The notes: generated by a model not told the origin, from the sequence alone. 64,000 bases of DNA from Alloacidobacterium dinghuense (GCF_014274465.1 NZ_CP060394.1:186001-250000); one strand, 5' to 3'. Positions 25,961 through 36,453 are shown, counted from the first letter of the stretch. Program-made: numbers and translations.

Positions 25961-26376
25961 AGTTCGTGCTTTTCCACCCTTTCGCAAAGTGGGCGAAAGG
26001 ATGGGGTACCCGTATTCGTGCTACCGCGGAGAGGAAAGTGCAGGTCCTTCGCTGCGCACAGGATGACATCGTTTTAAGTGCGTGCTGACGAGGAAGAGCG
26101 TTACTGAGGCGCTCAGGGCTGAGTGAGGGTTCGTGCTTTCCCACCCTTTCGCAAATTGCGCGAAAGGATGGGGCACCCGGCTTTCTTGCTCTGTTCAGGA
26201 GGAGTAAAAAGCGGTCGTTGCGTAGCAACGATTCGCACGAACACTGTTCTTGCGGGTCCCTTCGGCGAGCTCAGGGCAGGCTCTTCGACTCCACTACGAT
26301 TCGCTCAGGATGACGGCGTTTCAGGCATGTGCTGACGCGGACGAAAGGCCCCACCCTGACCTTGTCAGGATGGGGC
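25938..26376. repeat. Tandem repeat block after the permease, with a leftover permease tail
   Basis: Bases 25938-26012 (permease end plus hairpin) are repeated at 26104-26179 with about one change in eight. The second copy reads TEALRAE and TGA in frame, like the end of another permease gene. The units CAGGATGAC...TGCTGACG also occur twice (26058-26092 and 26307-26339). A CGTTGC-GTA-GCAACG hairpin module at 26213-26230 matches the one at 23170. A CCCCACCCTGAC/GTCAGGATGGGG hairpin at 26349-26375 lies just after the kinase stop. The region has no other gene. Confidence 0.85.
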
Positions 26377-26390
26377 ACCCGGTGTATTGC

Positions 26391-27842
26391 TTAATACGCC
26401 TGCAGTTGTTCGATGGGCAGGCGGATCTGGAAGCAGGTAGCTCCGGGCTCGGATTGGACGCGCACGTAGCCGCGGTGTTTGCGGATCGTGCGCTGCACGG
26501 AGTCGAGCCCGAGGCCCAGGCCGAGGCCCGGTGCTTTCGTGGTGAAGAACGGCTCGAAGATGCGGTCCTGCAACTCGGGCGGGATGCCGGGGCCGTCGTC
26601 CCACACTTCGATGAGCAGCATGTCGCCGGAGACGTGGACGCTGAGCGTGATCTTGCCGCGGTCGGCGATGGCGTCGAGCGCGTTTTCGAGGAGCGCCATC
26701 CAGACCTGGTTGAGTTCGCTGGCGTAGGCGCTGATGTGCGGGAGGTCGGGCGCGTAGCGGCGTTCGATCTCGACGTGCTGCAAACGCGACTGCAACATGG
26801 TCAGCGTATTTTCGAGACCCGTCGGGATGTCGATCTCCTGGATGGGCGCCTGGTCCATGTAGGAGTAATCTTTGACGGCGCGGATGAGATCGAAGATGCG
26901 GTTGGTGGAGTCGAGCATGGCTTCGGCCATGCCACGCGCGCGCAGCGAGGAGGCGAGCTGCGTGAGGACTACGGTGATGGCATCAGCGTCAAGAAAGCCG
27001 GTGAGGCACTCGAGGGCATCCGGCGTGACGCCTGCTTCGGCAAGCTCGGGTGCGATTCTCCACGAATCTTCTACTTTGTGATCGCGCAGCCACGTGGAGA
27101 GTTGATCTTCGCGCGTAGCGATGTCTTCGGTCTTGCCGCGGACTTCCTTAGCGTGCGCGTGCACGGCGTCCTGCCACTTGCGTACGACGAGCAGATGCGA
27201 CTCAGAGAGGCAAAGACCGCCGAGGCGAAACTTTTCGTGTCCGTAGACATGGAGCTCATCGAGCAGACCGGATGCGGCACGTTGCGCGGCTGACGCTGGA
27301 TTGTTGAGTTCGTGCGCGAGGTTCCCGGCGAGCTTGCCGAGCGCGTTGAGCTTTTCCGTCTGCTGCTCCATGCGGGTGATTTCGCGCACCCGATCAAGGA
27401 GCACGGAGACACAGCGCTGGGTCATGGACGGGAGGGCTGCGATCATCTCGGGGAAAATGGATTTTGGATAGCGCAGACCCCAGGTCTTGGCAACAGCGTA
27501 GCCGTGGCCTCCGTAGGTCTTCATGCGCGAGTACGGCATAAGGCCGGTGATCTGGCCTGAACGCCCGATCCAGAACGCAGCCGGGCCGCCGTGCTCGCGG
27601 CGAACGTGGACTTCGCCTTTGAGCATGATGGTCATTTCGTTTGCGGGGTCACCTTCGCGGAAGATGGTCTCGCCCGGTTCCACGAAACGCTCAATGCCGT
27701 GAGTTGCCAGCCACTCGTATTCGAACTCCTCCATGCCTTGCAGCTGTTGGACGCGCTTGAGCGCGGCGACGATCTCGCTGATAGGAGTCGGATTTCTGGG
27801 TGCAAGACTCTCGGGGGCAGTTACGGTGCTAGCGATATTCAT
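26391..27842 (-). CDS. Sensor histidine kinase with cyclic-nucleotide-binding-like domain
   Basis: The protein is 483 residues and has no membrane helix, so it is cytosolic. Residues about 38-150 form a cNMP-binding/Crp-like sensor (FVEPGETIFREGDPANEMTI near 53-72). The HisKA helix carries the phosphoacceptor H177 in NLAHELNNP. The HATPase domain has the N box (ENALDAI), DDGPGIP, FEPFFTTK and GLGLGLG. The start is ATG at 27842 with AGGTAAC upstream. No response regulator gene is next to it, so the partner is elsewhere. The invariant arginine of true cAMP-binding pockets is not evident, so the ligand is unclear. Confidence 0.88.
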   Translation of the reverse strand: MNIASTVTAPESLAPRNPTPISEIVAALKRVQQLQGMEEFEYEWLATHGIERFVEPGETIFREGDPANEMTIMLKGEVHVRREHGGPAAFWIGRSGQITGLMPYSRMKTYGGHGYAVAKTWGLRYPKSIFPEMIAALPSMTQRCVSVLLDRVREITRMEQQTEKLNALGKLAGNLAHELNNPASAAQRAASGLLDELHVYGHEKFRLGGLCLSESHLLVVRKWQDAVHAHAKEVRGKTEDIATREDQLSTWLRDHKVEDSWRIAPELAEAGVTPDALECLTGFLDADAITVVLTQLASSLRARGMAEAMLDSTNRIFDLIRAVKDYSYMDQAPIQEIDIPTGLENTLTMLQSRLQHVEIERRYAPDLPHISAYASELNQVWMALLENALDAIADRGKITLSVHVSGDMLLIEVWDDGPGIPPELQDRIFEPFFTTKAPGLGLGLGLDSVQRTIRKHRGYVRVQSEPGATCFQIRLPIEQLQAY

Positions 27843-27916
27843 AGACGTTACCTATCTCGATGCTACATGTTAGCCCAGGATTCATTGAATCGGCGTCAAG
27901 AAACCGTTGAATCGCG

Positions 27917-28399
27917 CTAATTGGCGTGCGGACGTTGCATTTCAAGCTTTCGATCGGGCATGGCATCTATAAGACTATTGAGGCGGCTAATGGTTACAGT
28001 GTTTGGACTGCGCAGTTTGATCGCGCCGTCTTCGCCCAGGAGCAAGACTGTAAATTGATTTTCTGCGATCTGGAAACGGCTGCGGATGGATGTGAGTTCT
28101 TTTTCGCTGAGGAGCGCGTAGGGGGTATCGAGCGGCGGCTGGTAGCCTGTGGATTTCGCAAAGACCGGGACGAAGAGTACGAAGCGATCCAGCATATCGT
28201 CGGCTGCTTCGTCGAGCGTGGACTGCTGCTGGATGAGGCGCGAGTCGGTTGCACTGGGGCTGAAGACGAGCAGCGGGCGATAACATCGACGCATCTGCGT
28301 GAGGGTGGTTGGCTTAAGTACGCAGTCTGGACGGGCCTGTGCTTGTGTGAACGCAGGAGCGAGAAGAAGTATGGCGAGAGGAAAGAGATGCTTCGTCAT
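27917..28399 (-). CDS. Secreted DUF4174-like protein
   Basis: The protein is 160 residues beginning with a signal peptide (MTKHLFPLAILLLAPAFTQAQA). The mature part has RPLLVFSPSATDSRLIQQQ near 43, then FTVLLLGEDGAIKLRSP near 120 and SLIDAMPDRK near the end. This thioredoxin-like layout matches the DUF4174 family, whose function is not known; the CxxC motif of thioredoxins is absent. It would act in the periplasm. It lies upstream of nothing obviously linked. Confidence 0.65.
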   Translation of the reverse strand: MTKHLFPLAILLLAPAFTQAQARPDCVLKPTTLTQMRRCYRPLLVFSPSATDSRLIQQQSTLDEAADDMLDRFVLFVPVFAKSTGYQPPLDTPYALLSEKELTSIRSRFQIAENQFTVLLLGEDGAIKLRSPNTVTISRLNSLIDAMPDRKLEMQRPHAN

Positions 28400-28500
28400 A
28401 CGCTTTAACTCTTATTGATTATTTTATTAGATGAAATTTGTGTGGCTTTGTATCCACTAAGTTCAAACTACACGCAATACGCGGCAATGGATGCAAAAAG

Positions 28501-28645
28501 CAGATCCTTCGCGTTGCTCAGGATGACAGCTTGTCAGGTGGCGGTATGCAGAGTCCCGCATCTCACTGAAATGTCGGAGGAGCCATTGTTCGTGCTACTT
28601 GATGTCCACCGCAGGTCTTTCGACTCCGCTTCGCTCATGACAATC
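28501..28645. repeat. Two CTCAGGATGA-type repeat copies
   Basis: Copies at 28501-28530 (GATCCTTCG...CTCAGGATGACAG) and 28613-28645 (GGTCTTTCGACTCC...GCTCATGACA) lie in the 296-base gap between the DUF4174-like gene and ilvC. A plus-strand frame at 28415-28669 is made mostly of repeats and is not called. Confidence 0.7.
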
Positions 28646-28648
28646 GTT

Positions 28649-28686
28649 AAAAAAAATACCCCATCTTGATTTTCGTCAGGATGGGG
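28649..28686 (-). terminator. Rho-independent terminator of the ilv/leu cluster
   Basis: On the minus strand, 10 bases after the ilvC stop, CCCCATC.TGA pairs with TCA.GATGGGG around a short loop and is followed by TA and eight T residues (plus-strand A-run 28649-28656). The stem is a copy of the GATGGGGCACCC hairpin repeat family. Confidence 0.88.
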
Positions 28687-28695
28687 CACCCGGTT

Positions 28696-29961
<1,266 letters not shown>

Positions 29962-30022
29962 CTGGATGAGAAATGTGATTGAGCCGAATACAGCGTTCGG
30001 TTTGTATTCTGCTTCGTACAGC

Positions 30023-30613
30023 CTACTTCTGAAAATTCGACTCTTCTTCTACCAGGTCGAAGACGGCGGTGTTCTTTGTTTCGTTCTCCGGCTCGGTGGC
30101 AACGCGCATGGCTTCAAGGACGCGGCTGGTGTGATGGCCGCGGCGCATGACCATGCGTCCGGTGCGCGAGACTTCGAGGATCGGGTCGCCGCTTTCAATC
30201 AGGACCTGGATGAGCCCTTCGATCTTGCTTTCGACGCCTGTGATTTCGATCATCAGCGATTCGGGCGCGAGGTCGACGATACGCGCGCGGAAGACTTCGA
30301 CGAGTTCGAAAATGTGCGAGCGCGTCTTGGGCGTGGCTCCGACCTTGATGAGCGCGAGCTCGCGACTGACGTTCGCGACCTGATCCATGTCGTCGACTTC
30401 GAGGACGTTTTCGAGCTTGTACAGGCTGGCCATGATGCGGTGACCGGCCGAAGTGGAGGAATGAGCGACGATTGTCATGCGCGAGATTCCTGGTCGCTCG
30501 GATCGGCCGACCGTCAACGAGACGATGTTGACGTTGAGACGGCGAAAGAGCGAGGAAACGCGCGTGAGCACGCCGGGCTTGTCTTCTACGAGTGCGACGA
30601 ATGTATGCAGCAT
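30023..30613 (-). CDS. ilvN: Acetolactate synthase, small regulatory subunit
   Basis: This regulatory subunit of the acetohydroxyacid synthase binds valine for feedback control. The ATG at 30613 gives 196 residues starting MLHTFVALVEDKPGVLTRV, the usual family start. A TTG 13 codons earlier is possible but would overlap ilvB. An N-terminal ACT domain (about 1-80; RRLNVNIVSLTVG) and a second C-terminal ACT-like domain (about 85-170) are visible. AAGGACC upstream serves as ribosome site. It lies 16 bases after ilvB. Confidence 0.94.
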   Translation of the reverse strand: MLHTFVALVEDKPGVLTRVSSLFRRLNVNIVSLTVGRSERPGISRMTIVAHSSTSAGHRIMASLYKLENVLEVDDMDQVANVSRELALIKVGATPKTRSHIFELVEVFRARIVDLAPESLMIEITGVESKIEGLIQVLIESGDPILEVSRTGRMVMRRGHHTSRVLEAMRVATEPENETKNTAVFDLVEEESNFQK

Positions 30614-30629
30614 GGTTACAAATTGGTCC

Positions 30630-32384
30630 TTATGCGTCTTCTGCTGTTTCAATCATGGGGTTGTCAGGCCGGCGGATCATTTCATGCAGTGCCGATCCTG
30701 CGGCCACCATCGGGTAAACGGAATCTTCTTTTTCCACCAGAAAGTTTATGAGAAACGGCGCGTTGGATGCACGCGCGCTTTTGACGGCTGACTCAACTTC
30801 TGAACGTGTACGGACGGTAGCGCCGGGGATGCCGTGCGCGTCGGCCAGCTTTACATAGTCAGGGCTGAGGATAGGCGAAGAGGCATAGTTCTTCTCGTAG
30901 ATGAACTCCTGCCACTGACGCACCATGCCGAGGAAGCCGTTGTTGATGACGGCGATGTTAATGTCGAGGTTCTCCTGCGCGATAGTCGAGAGTTCAGGGG
31001 AGGTCATCTGAAAGCCGCCGTCGCCGGCAATGACCCAGACTTCTTTCTCAGGGCAGGCGATTTTCGCGCCGATGGCTGCGGGTAGAGCATAGCCCATGGT
31101 GCCGAGGCCACCGGAGGTGATGAGCGTGCGCGGCTGGTCGTGCTTGTAGTACTGCGCTTCCCACATCTGGTGCTGGCCCACGTCGGTGACGACGATGGCT
31201 TTGCCGTCGGTCGCGTTCCAGAGGTCGTTGATTACGTGCGCGGCATAGAGATGGCCGTTGTCGGGCAGGTTCTTGATGTCGCGTACAGCGCACTCGCCCT
31301 TGCTCGCGTTGACTTCGCGCAGCCACGGTGAGCTTGTGCGCGCGGAGAGATGCGGCAGGAGAATTTCGAGAATCTGCTTGAGATCGCCGATAAGGGCGAC
31401 ATCGACCTTTACGTTCTTATTGATTTCGGCGGGGTCGATCTCGATGTGAATCTTCTTCGCCTTGGGCGCATAGGTGACGAGGGTGCCGGTAACGCGGTCG
31501 TCGAAACGCATGCCGCATGCGATGAGCAGGTCGGCTTTCTGAATTGCTTCGTTGACCCAGGCTTCGCCGTGCATGCCCATCATGCCAAGGGAGAGTGCGT
31601 GGGATGCAGGGAAGCAGCCGAGGCCGAGGAGCGTGCAGGCTATGGGAATCTGCATGCGCTCGGCGAGCGTGCGAACCTGCTCGTAGGCTTCGGACTGGAT
31701 GACGCCGTGTCCGGCTAGGATAACGGGGCGCTTCGCTTCGCGAATAAGGCGGGCTGCGTCGGCGATGGAGTCGGCGTTGTGGCCGCGCATCGGGTGCGGG
31801 CGATATGCTTTGGGCGCGGCGGCTTCGAAACTGTAGTCAGCGGAGCCCTGCTGCGCGTCTTTGGTGATGTCGACGAGGACTGGGCCGGGGCGTCCGGAGC
31901 GCGCGATGAGGAAGGCTTCGCGCAAAGCGGGCGCGATGTCCTCCGCACGCGTGACGAGATAATTGTGCTTGGTGATGGGCAGGGTGATGCCGGTGATGTC
32001 TACTTCCTGGAAGGCATCACTGCCGAGCACTTTGCTTGAAACCTGTCCGGTGATGCAGACGATGGGCACGGAATCCATCATGGCGGTGGCGAGGCCGGTG
32101 ACCATGTTGGTGGCTCCGGGGCCGGAGGTTGCGATGGCCACGCCAACGCGGCCTGAAGCGCGCGCGTAGCCGTCGGCCATGTGCGTTGCGCCCTGCTCAT
32201 GCCGCACGAGAATGTGGCGGATGGGGAATTTGCGCATCGCGTCATAGATAGGCAGAATGGCCCCGCCGGGGTAGCCGAAGACATCGCTTACACCCTCGCC
32301 GACGAGCGTGGCCCAGGTGATTTCTGAGCCGGTGAGGCGAGTGGTGTTGGGCGATGGTGAGTCGTTTTGTGAGCTGTTGCTCAT
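30630..32384 (-). CDS. ilvB: Acetolactate synthase, large catalytic subunit
   Basis: This thiamine-diphosphate enzyme condenses pyruvate with pyruvate or 2-oxobutyrate. It has 584 residues: the N-terminal GYPGGAILPIYD motif, the catalytic glutamate in HEQGATHMADGYAR near 61, a central FAD-binding domain (GMRFDDRVTG), and the ThDP motif GDGGFQMT...INNGFLGM near 460-490. AAGGAG precedes the ATG at 32384. The first ~15 residues are Ser/Asn-rich and are a species-specific tail. Confidence 0.97.
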   Translation of the reverse strand: MSNSSQNDSPSPNTTRLTGSEITWATLVGEGVSDVFGYPGGAILPIYDAMRKFPIRHILVRHEQGATHMADGYARASGRVGVAIATSGPGATNMVTGLATAMMDSVPIVCITGQVSSKVLGSDAFQEVDITGITLPITKHNYLVTRAEDIAPALREAFLIARSGRPGPVLVDITKDAQQGSADYSFEAAAPKAYRPHPMRGHNADSIADAARLIREAKRPVILAGHGVIQSEAYEQVRTLAERMQIPIACTLLGLGCFPASHALSLGMMGMHGEAWVNEAIQKADLLIACGMRFDDRVTGTLVTYAPKAKKIHIEIDPAEINKNVKVDVALIGDLKQILEILLPHLSARTSSPWLREVNASKGECAVRDIKNLPDNGHLYAAHVINDLWNATDGKAIVVTDVGQHQMWEAQYYKHDQPRTLITSGGLGTMGYALPAAIGAKIACPEKEVWVIAGDGGFQMTSPELSTIAQENLDINIAVINNGFLGMVRQWQEFIYEKNYASSPILSPDYVKLADAHGIPGATVRTRSEVESAVKSARASNAPFLINFLVEKEDSVYPMVAAGSALHEMIRRPDNPMIETAEDA

Positions 32385-32419
32385 TGTTGGCGGACTCCTT
32401 TATTTTTCTTCCTGCCGGT

Positions 32420-32494
32420 TGAGTACAGAATCCGACGATATTGATTTATCTTTCATCGTTCAGATTCTTCCTCCCTTTGGTCGTCAGAATGACG
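32420..32494. repeat. Repeat between ilvD and ilvB
   Basis: GAGTACAGAATCCGACGAT followed by CAGATTCTTCCTCCC...CAGAATGACGG matches the unit at 36377-36453 between leuB and leuC (GAGTGCAGAATCTGACGAT...GAGATTCTTCG). Confidence 0.8.
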
Positions 32495-32503
32495 GCTCTG
32501 AAA

Positions 32504-34195
32504 TTAGTTAGTGACTGCGCCTCTTGATGCTGAGGAGACGGTGTCGGCGTACTTGCGGAAGACGCCGCGCTTGAACTTCGGCTCGGGAGCCCTCCAGTTC
32601 TGTAACCGTGACTGTAACTCTTTCTCGGAGATCTCGACATCGAGCTTGCGGTTGGGGATATCGAAGTGGATGATGTCGCCTTCTTGAATGGCTGCGATGG
32701 GGCCGCCGACTGCGGCTTCCGGCGCAACGTGCCCGACCATGAGGCCGCGGGTGGCTCCGGAGAAGCGGCCATCGGTGAGCAGGGCGACGGTTTCCGACAA
32801 TTCGGGAATGGCGACGAGCGCGGCGGTGATCTGAAGCATTTCGCGCATGCCGGGGCCTCCCTTGGGGCCTTCGTAGCGGATGACGAGGACTTCATTCGGC
32901 TTGATGCTTTCTGTATCGACGGCGCGGAAGGCATCTTCTTCGCAGTCGAAGACGCGCGCGGGACCGCGGTGCTCAAGGCGATTGTGACCTGCGACCTTGA
33001 TGACGCAGCCTTCGGGTGCGAGATTGCCTTTGAGGATGACGAGGCCACCCGTAGGTTTGATCGGCGACGAGACGGGATGGATCACATCCTGATCGGGCGC
33101 TTCGACGGCGTCGGCTGCTTCTTCGGCAATGGTGCGACCGGTGACGTGGATCGAGCCCTTGTGGAGCAGGGCGGCTTCGATGAGGCGCGCTGCAAGCAGA
33201 CGGCTGCCGCCTGCGTTGTGATAGTCGGGTGCGACATACTTGCCGCCGGGCTTGAGGTCGCAGAGCAGCGGCGTATTGCGGCTGATGCGGTCGAAGTCAT
33301 CGACGGTGAGCTTGACGCCGACTTCATTGGCGATGGCGATCAGGTGGAGCACGGCGTTGGTGGATCCACCGGAGGCGGCGACGGCGGTGATGGCGTTTTC
33401 TAGCGACTCACGCGTGATGATCTGGCTGGGGCGCAGGTCGCGGCGGGCGAGTTCCATGACCATCGCTCCGGCCTTGCGTGCGGCGGCGTGCTTTTCCGGA
33501 ACAAAGGCGGGCACCCCTGACAAGCCGATAGGCGAGATGCCGAGGAATTCGCAGGCCATAGCCATGGTGTTGGCGGTGAACTGGCCGCCACAGGCTCCGA
33601 CGCCGGGGCAAGCGTTGGCTTCGACAGCTTCGAGCCCGGCGTCGCTGAGTTTTCCGGCAGAGTGCGCGCCGATGGCTTCGTAGACATCCTGAATGGTGAT
33701 GACTTTGCCATCGAGATGACCGGGGGCGATGGAGCCGCCGTAGAGCATGAGGCCGGGGATGTTGAGGCGTGCGAGCGCCATGACGGTGCCGGGCATGTTC
33801 TTGTCGCATCCGGCGATGCAGATCAGGCCGTCGAAGAGATTGCCGCGCGAGACGAGCTCAATGGAGTCGGCGATGACCTCGCGGCTGATCAGCGAGGCCT
33901 TCATGCCTTCCGTGCCCATGGTGATGCCGTCGGAGATGGTAACGGTGTTGAATTCCATCGGAGTGCCGCCTGCGTCGCGCACGCCTTGTTTTACCGCTTC
34001 GGCTATTGTCCGGAGATGGAAGTTGCAGGGGCCGATTTCCGTCCAGGTGTTGGCGATGCCGATGATGGGCTTGTGCAGGTCTTCAGGAGTGAAGCCGACG
34101 CTGCGAAACATGGCGCGCGCTCCGGCGCGGCTGGGGCCTTCGGTGAGTGCTCCGCTCTTCCATTTCGGGTCTTGAGTTTTGCCGTTCTGGCTCAA
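32504..34195 (-). CDS. ilvD: Dihydroxy-acid dehydratase
   Basis: IlvD dehydrates dihydroxy acids to the 2-oxo acids of valine and isoleucine with an Fe-S cluster. It has 563 residues from a TTG at 34195 with GGAGAG six bases upstream. Cluster motifs AGCDKNMPG near 120 and GVGACGGQFTANTMA near 190 are intact, as are GRFSGATRG near 470 and the C-terminal KY segment. It begins 17 bases after leuD. Confidence 0.97.
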   Translation of the reverse strand: MSQNGKTQDPKWKSGALTEGPSRAGARAMFRSVGFTPEDLHKPIIGIANTWTEIGPCNFHLRTIAEAVKQGVRDAGGTPMEFNTVTISDGITMGTEGMKASLISREVIADSIELVSRGNLFDGLICIAGCDKNMPGTVMALARLNIPGLMLYGGSIAPGHLDGKVITIQDVYEAIGAHSAGKLSDAGLEAVEANACPGVGACGGQFTANTMAMACEFLGISPIGLSGVPAFVPEKHAAARKAGAMVMELARRDLRPSQIITRESLENAITAVAASGGSTNAVLHLIAIANEVGVKLTVDDFDRISRNTPLLCDLKPGGKYVAPDYHNAGGSRLLAARLIEAALLHKGSIHVTGRTIAEEAADAVEAPDQDVIHPVSSPIKPTGGLVILKGNLAPEGCVIKVAGHNRLEHRGPARVFDCEEDAFRAVDTESIKPNEVLVIRYEGPKGGPGMREMLQITAALVAIPELSETVALLTDGRFSGATRGLMVGHVAPEAAVGGPIAAIQEGDIIHFDIPNRKLDVEISEKELQSRLQNWRAPEPKFKRGVFRKYADTVSSASRGAVTN

Positions 34196-34212
34196 ATCAT
34201 CTCTCCGTGTGG

Positions 34213-34809
34213 TTATGCTCTGGGGGTGAGCCAGAACTTTTCGTTGTGCTGCGTTTCAAAAGCGTCGAGTGCGGCGGCGTGGCGCAGGGTCAGGCCGATG
34301 TCGTCGAGCCCTTCGAGCAGGCAATAGCGGCGAAAGGGATCGATGGAAAATTTTGCTTCGAAGCCGTGGTCGTCATGGATGGTTTCGTCTTCCAGCGAGA
34401 CGTGGAGCTTATAATTCTCAGTTTTTGCGGCGCGGTCGAGCAGCGTCTGCACCTGTTCTTCCGGCAGCGTAATCAGCAGAATGCCGTTCTTACCGGCGTT
34501 TGAGTGAAAGATGTCAGCGAAGGACGGCGCGATAACACAGCGGAAGCCGTAGTCGGACAGCGCCCATGCGGCGTGCTCGCGCGATGATCCGCAGCCAAAG
34601 TTTTTGGCGGTGACGAGAATCTGCGAGTCTTTATAGCGCGGCTGGTTGATTTCGAAGTTTGGGTCCTGCCGCCAGTCGAAGAAGAGAAACTCGCCGTAGC
34701 CGGTGCGCTCGATGCGCTTAAGGAATTGCTTGGGAATGATCTGATCAGTGTCGACGTTCACGCGGTCGAGCGGCGTAACAACGGATGTGAGTTTGCGGAA
34801 TGGCTGCAT
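34213..34809 (-). CDS. leuD: 3-isopropylmalate dehydratase, small subunit
   Basis: LeuD is the swivel subunit of isopropylmalate isomerase. From the ATG at 34809 it has 198 residues ([26 protein letters not shown]...), with FGCGSSREHAAWAL near 68. The leuC stop and the leuD start share a base (TAATG), so translation is coupled. A longer frame to 34842 overlaps leuC and lacks support. Confidence 0.96.
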   Translation of the reverse strand: MQPFRKLTSVVTPLDRVNVDTDQIIPKQFLKRIERTGYGEFLFFDWRQDPNFEINQPRYKDSQILVTAKNFGCGSSREHAAWALSDYGFRCVIAPSFADIFHSNAGKNGILLITLPEEQVQTLLDRAAKTENYKLHVSLEDETIHDDHGFEAKFSIDPFRRYCLLEGLDDIGLTLRHAAALDAFETQHNEKFWLTPRA

Positions 34810-36236
34810 TATGCCAGCACCTCCTCGCCTTTGTATTCCCATTGGCGGATATCAGTGAAGTGGCCGGTGACGGCTGCGGCTGCGGCCATCTCCGGGCTGA
34901 CGAGGTGAGTGCGTCCGCCGCGCCCCTGGCGGCCTTCGAAGTTGCGGTTGCTGGTCGAGGCGCAGCGCTCGCCGGGCTGCAGGATGTCGGGGTTCATTCC
35001 CAAACACATGGAGCAGCCGGGCTCGCGCCATTCGAAGCCTGCTTCGAGGAAGATTTTGTTGAGACCTTCTTTTTCTGCTTGCTCTTTCACCTGATGCGAG
35101 CCGGGAACAACCATGGCGCGCACATGGGAGTTCACGTGATATCCGGTGACGACTTTGGCGGCGGCACGCAGGTCTTCAATGCGCGAGTTGGTACAGGAGC
35201 CGATGAAGACACGGTCGATGGGGATCTCTTCGATGGCCGTGCCGGGTTTCAGGTCCATGTATTCGAGCGCGCGCTGGAAAGCCCTTTTATCCGACTCAGA
35301 TGCTTTCAATGGATCAGGTACGCTGCCGGTGATTGGGACAACCATGCCGGGGTTGGTTCCCCATGTGACATAGGGTGTGAGGCCCTCAGCCTTAATGACA
35401 AGTTCGCGGTCGAACTTTGCGCCCGGATCAGATTTCAGCTCGCGCCACTCGGCAACGGCTTCTTCCCACTTTGCACCTTGCGGAGCGGAGCGGCGACCCT
35501 TGAGATACGCGAAGGTCGTATCGTCGGGAGCGATCATGCCGGCGCGCGCGCCAGCTTCGATGCTCATGTTGCAAATGGTCATGCGGCCTTCCATCGAGAG
35601 CGCGCGGATGGCAGAGCCGGCGTATTCGACGACGTGGCCGGTGGCCCCGTCGGTGCCGATGCGGCCGATGATGCCGAGGACGATGTCTTTTGCGGTAACG
35701 CCTTGCGACAGTTCACCTTCAACGGAGATGCGGAATGTCTTCGGCTTTGATTGCTGCAGGCACTGCGTCGCCATGACGTGCTCGACTTCGGATGTGCCGA
35801 TGCCGAAGGCCAGAGCTCCGAAGGCTCCGTGGGTCGAGGTGTGCGAGTCGCCGCAGACGATGGTCATGCCCGGCTTGGTGAGTCCGAGTTCGGGGCCGAT
35901 GACGTGGACGATGCCCTGGTTCGGGGATTGAATGTCGTATAGCTCGACGCCGAATTCCTTGCAGTTCTTGCGCAGCGTGTCGATTTGCTTGGCGGCGATG
36001 GCGTCTTCGATGATGAGCCGATTCGGTGTTGTCGGAACATTGTGATCGACGGTGGCCACAGTGCGGTCGGGGCGGCGGAGCTTGCGTCCAGCCATGCGGA
36101 GACCGTCGAATGCCTGCGGCGAGGTGACTTCGTGGACGAGATGGAGGTCGATGTAGAGCAGCGTGGGCTCGTTTGCGGGTTCGGCGACAAGGTGCTGTTC
36201 CCAGACTTTTTCGAAGAGTGTTTTTTGATGCGACAT
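34809..36236 (-). CDS. leuC: 3-isopropylmalate dehydratase, large subunit
   Basis: LeuC is the aconitase-type subunit with a 4Fe-4S cluster that isomerises 2- to 3-isopropylmalate in leucine synthesis. It is 475 residues with DHNVPTTP near 44, [13 protein letters not shown] near 140, [12 protein letters not shown] near 350 and the cluster cysteines in [11 protein letters not shown] near 415. GAGG lies 11 bases before the ATG. Normal length. Confidence 0.97.
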   Translation of the reverse strand: MSHQKTLFEKVWEQHLVAEPANEPTLLYIDLHLVHEVTSPQAFDGLRMAGRKLRRPDRTVATVDHNVPTTPNRLIIEDAIAAKQIDTLRKNCKEFGVELYDIQSPNQGIVHVIGPELGLTKPGMTIVCGDSHTSTHGAFGALAFGIGTSEVEHVMATQCLQQSKPKTFRISVEGELSQGVTAKDIVLGIIGRIGTDGATGHVVEYAGSAIRALSMEGRMTICNMSIEAGARAGMIAPDDTTFAYLKGRRSAPQGAKWEEAVAEWRELKSDPGAKFDRELVIKAEGLTPYVTWGTNPGMVVPITGSVPDPLKASESDKRAFQRALEYMDLKPGTAIEEIPIDRVFIGSCTNSRIEDLRAAAKVVTGYHVNSHVRAMVVPGSHQVKEQAEKEGLNKIFLEAGFEWREPGCSMCLGMNPDILQPGERCASTSNRNFEGRQGRGGRTHLVSPEMAAAAAVTGHFTDIRQWEYKGEEVLA

Positions 36237-36260
36237 CTTGAATTGGACCTCTGTTGTTGC

Positions 36261-36453
36261 ACGGGGCTAAAGCCCCTTTCTTCCTGTCCTTAATTCACCG
36301 GCCTAAAGGCCGGTGCTTTTACCCTTAATTTTGTGCGCCGTCTCCGATGGCGGTTTTATTCTTGTCCTTCTGTGTGGAGTGCAGAATCTGACGATTGTGT
36401 TCTAACTGACATCGCTGAGATTCTTCGTCGCTTCGCTCCTCAGAGTGACGGCC
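36261..36453. repeat. Repeat block between leuB and leuC
   Basis: GGGGCTAAAGCCCC, then TTCACCGGCCTAAAGGCCGG-TGCTTTTACC (36261-36324), and a GAGTGCAGAATCTGACGAT...TTCTTCG...CAGAGTGACGG unit (36377-36453). No gene is present in this 232-base gap. Confidence 0.85.

Noticed and set aside
26250-27293. 347-codon plus-strand frame opposite the histidine kinase
   Set aside because: The kinase motifs on the other strand are unmistakable, and this frame begins in repeat sequence.
30614-30652. TTG start of ilvN inside ilvB
   Set aside because: The ATG at 30613 gives the conserved N-terminus MLHTFV and has an upstream AAGGACC; the extra 13 residues are not family-like.
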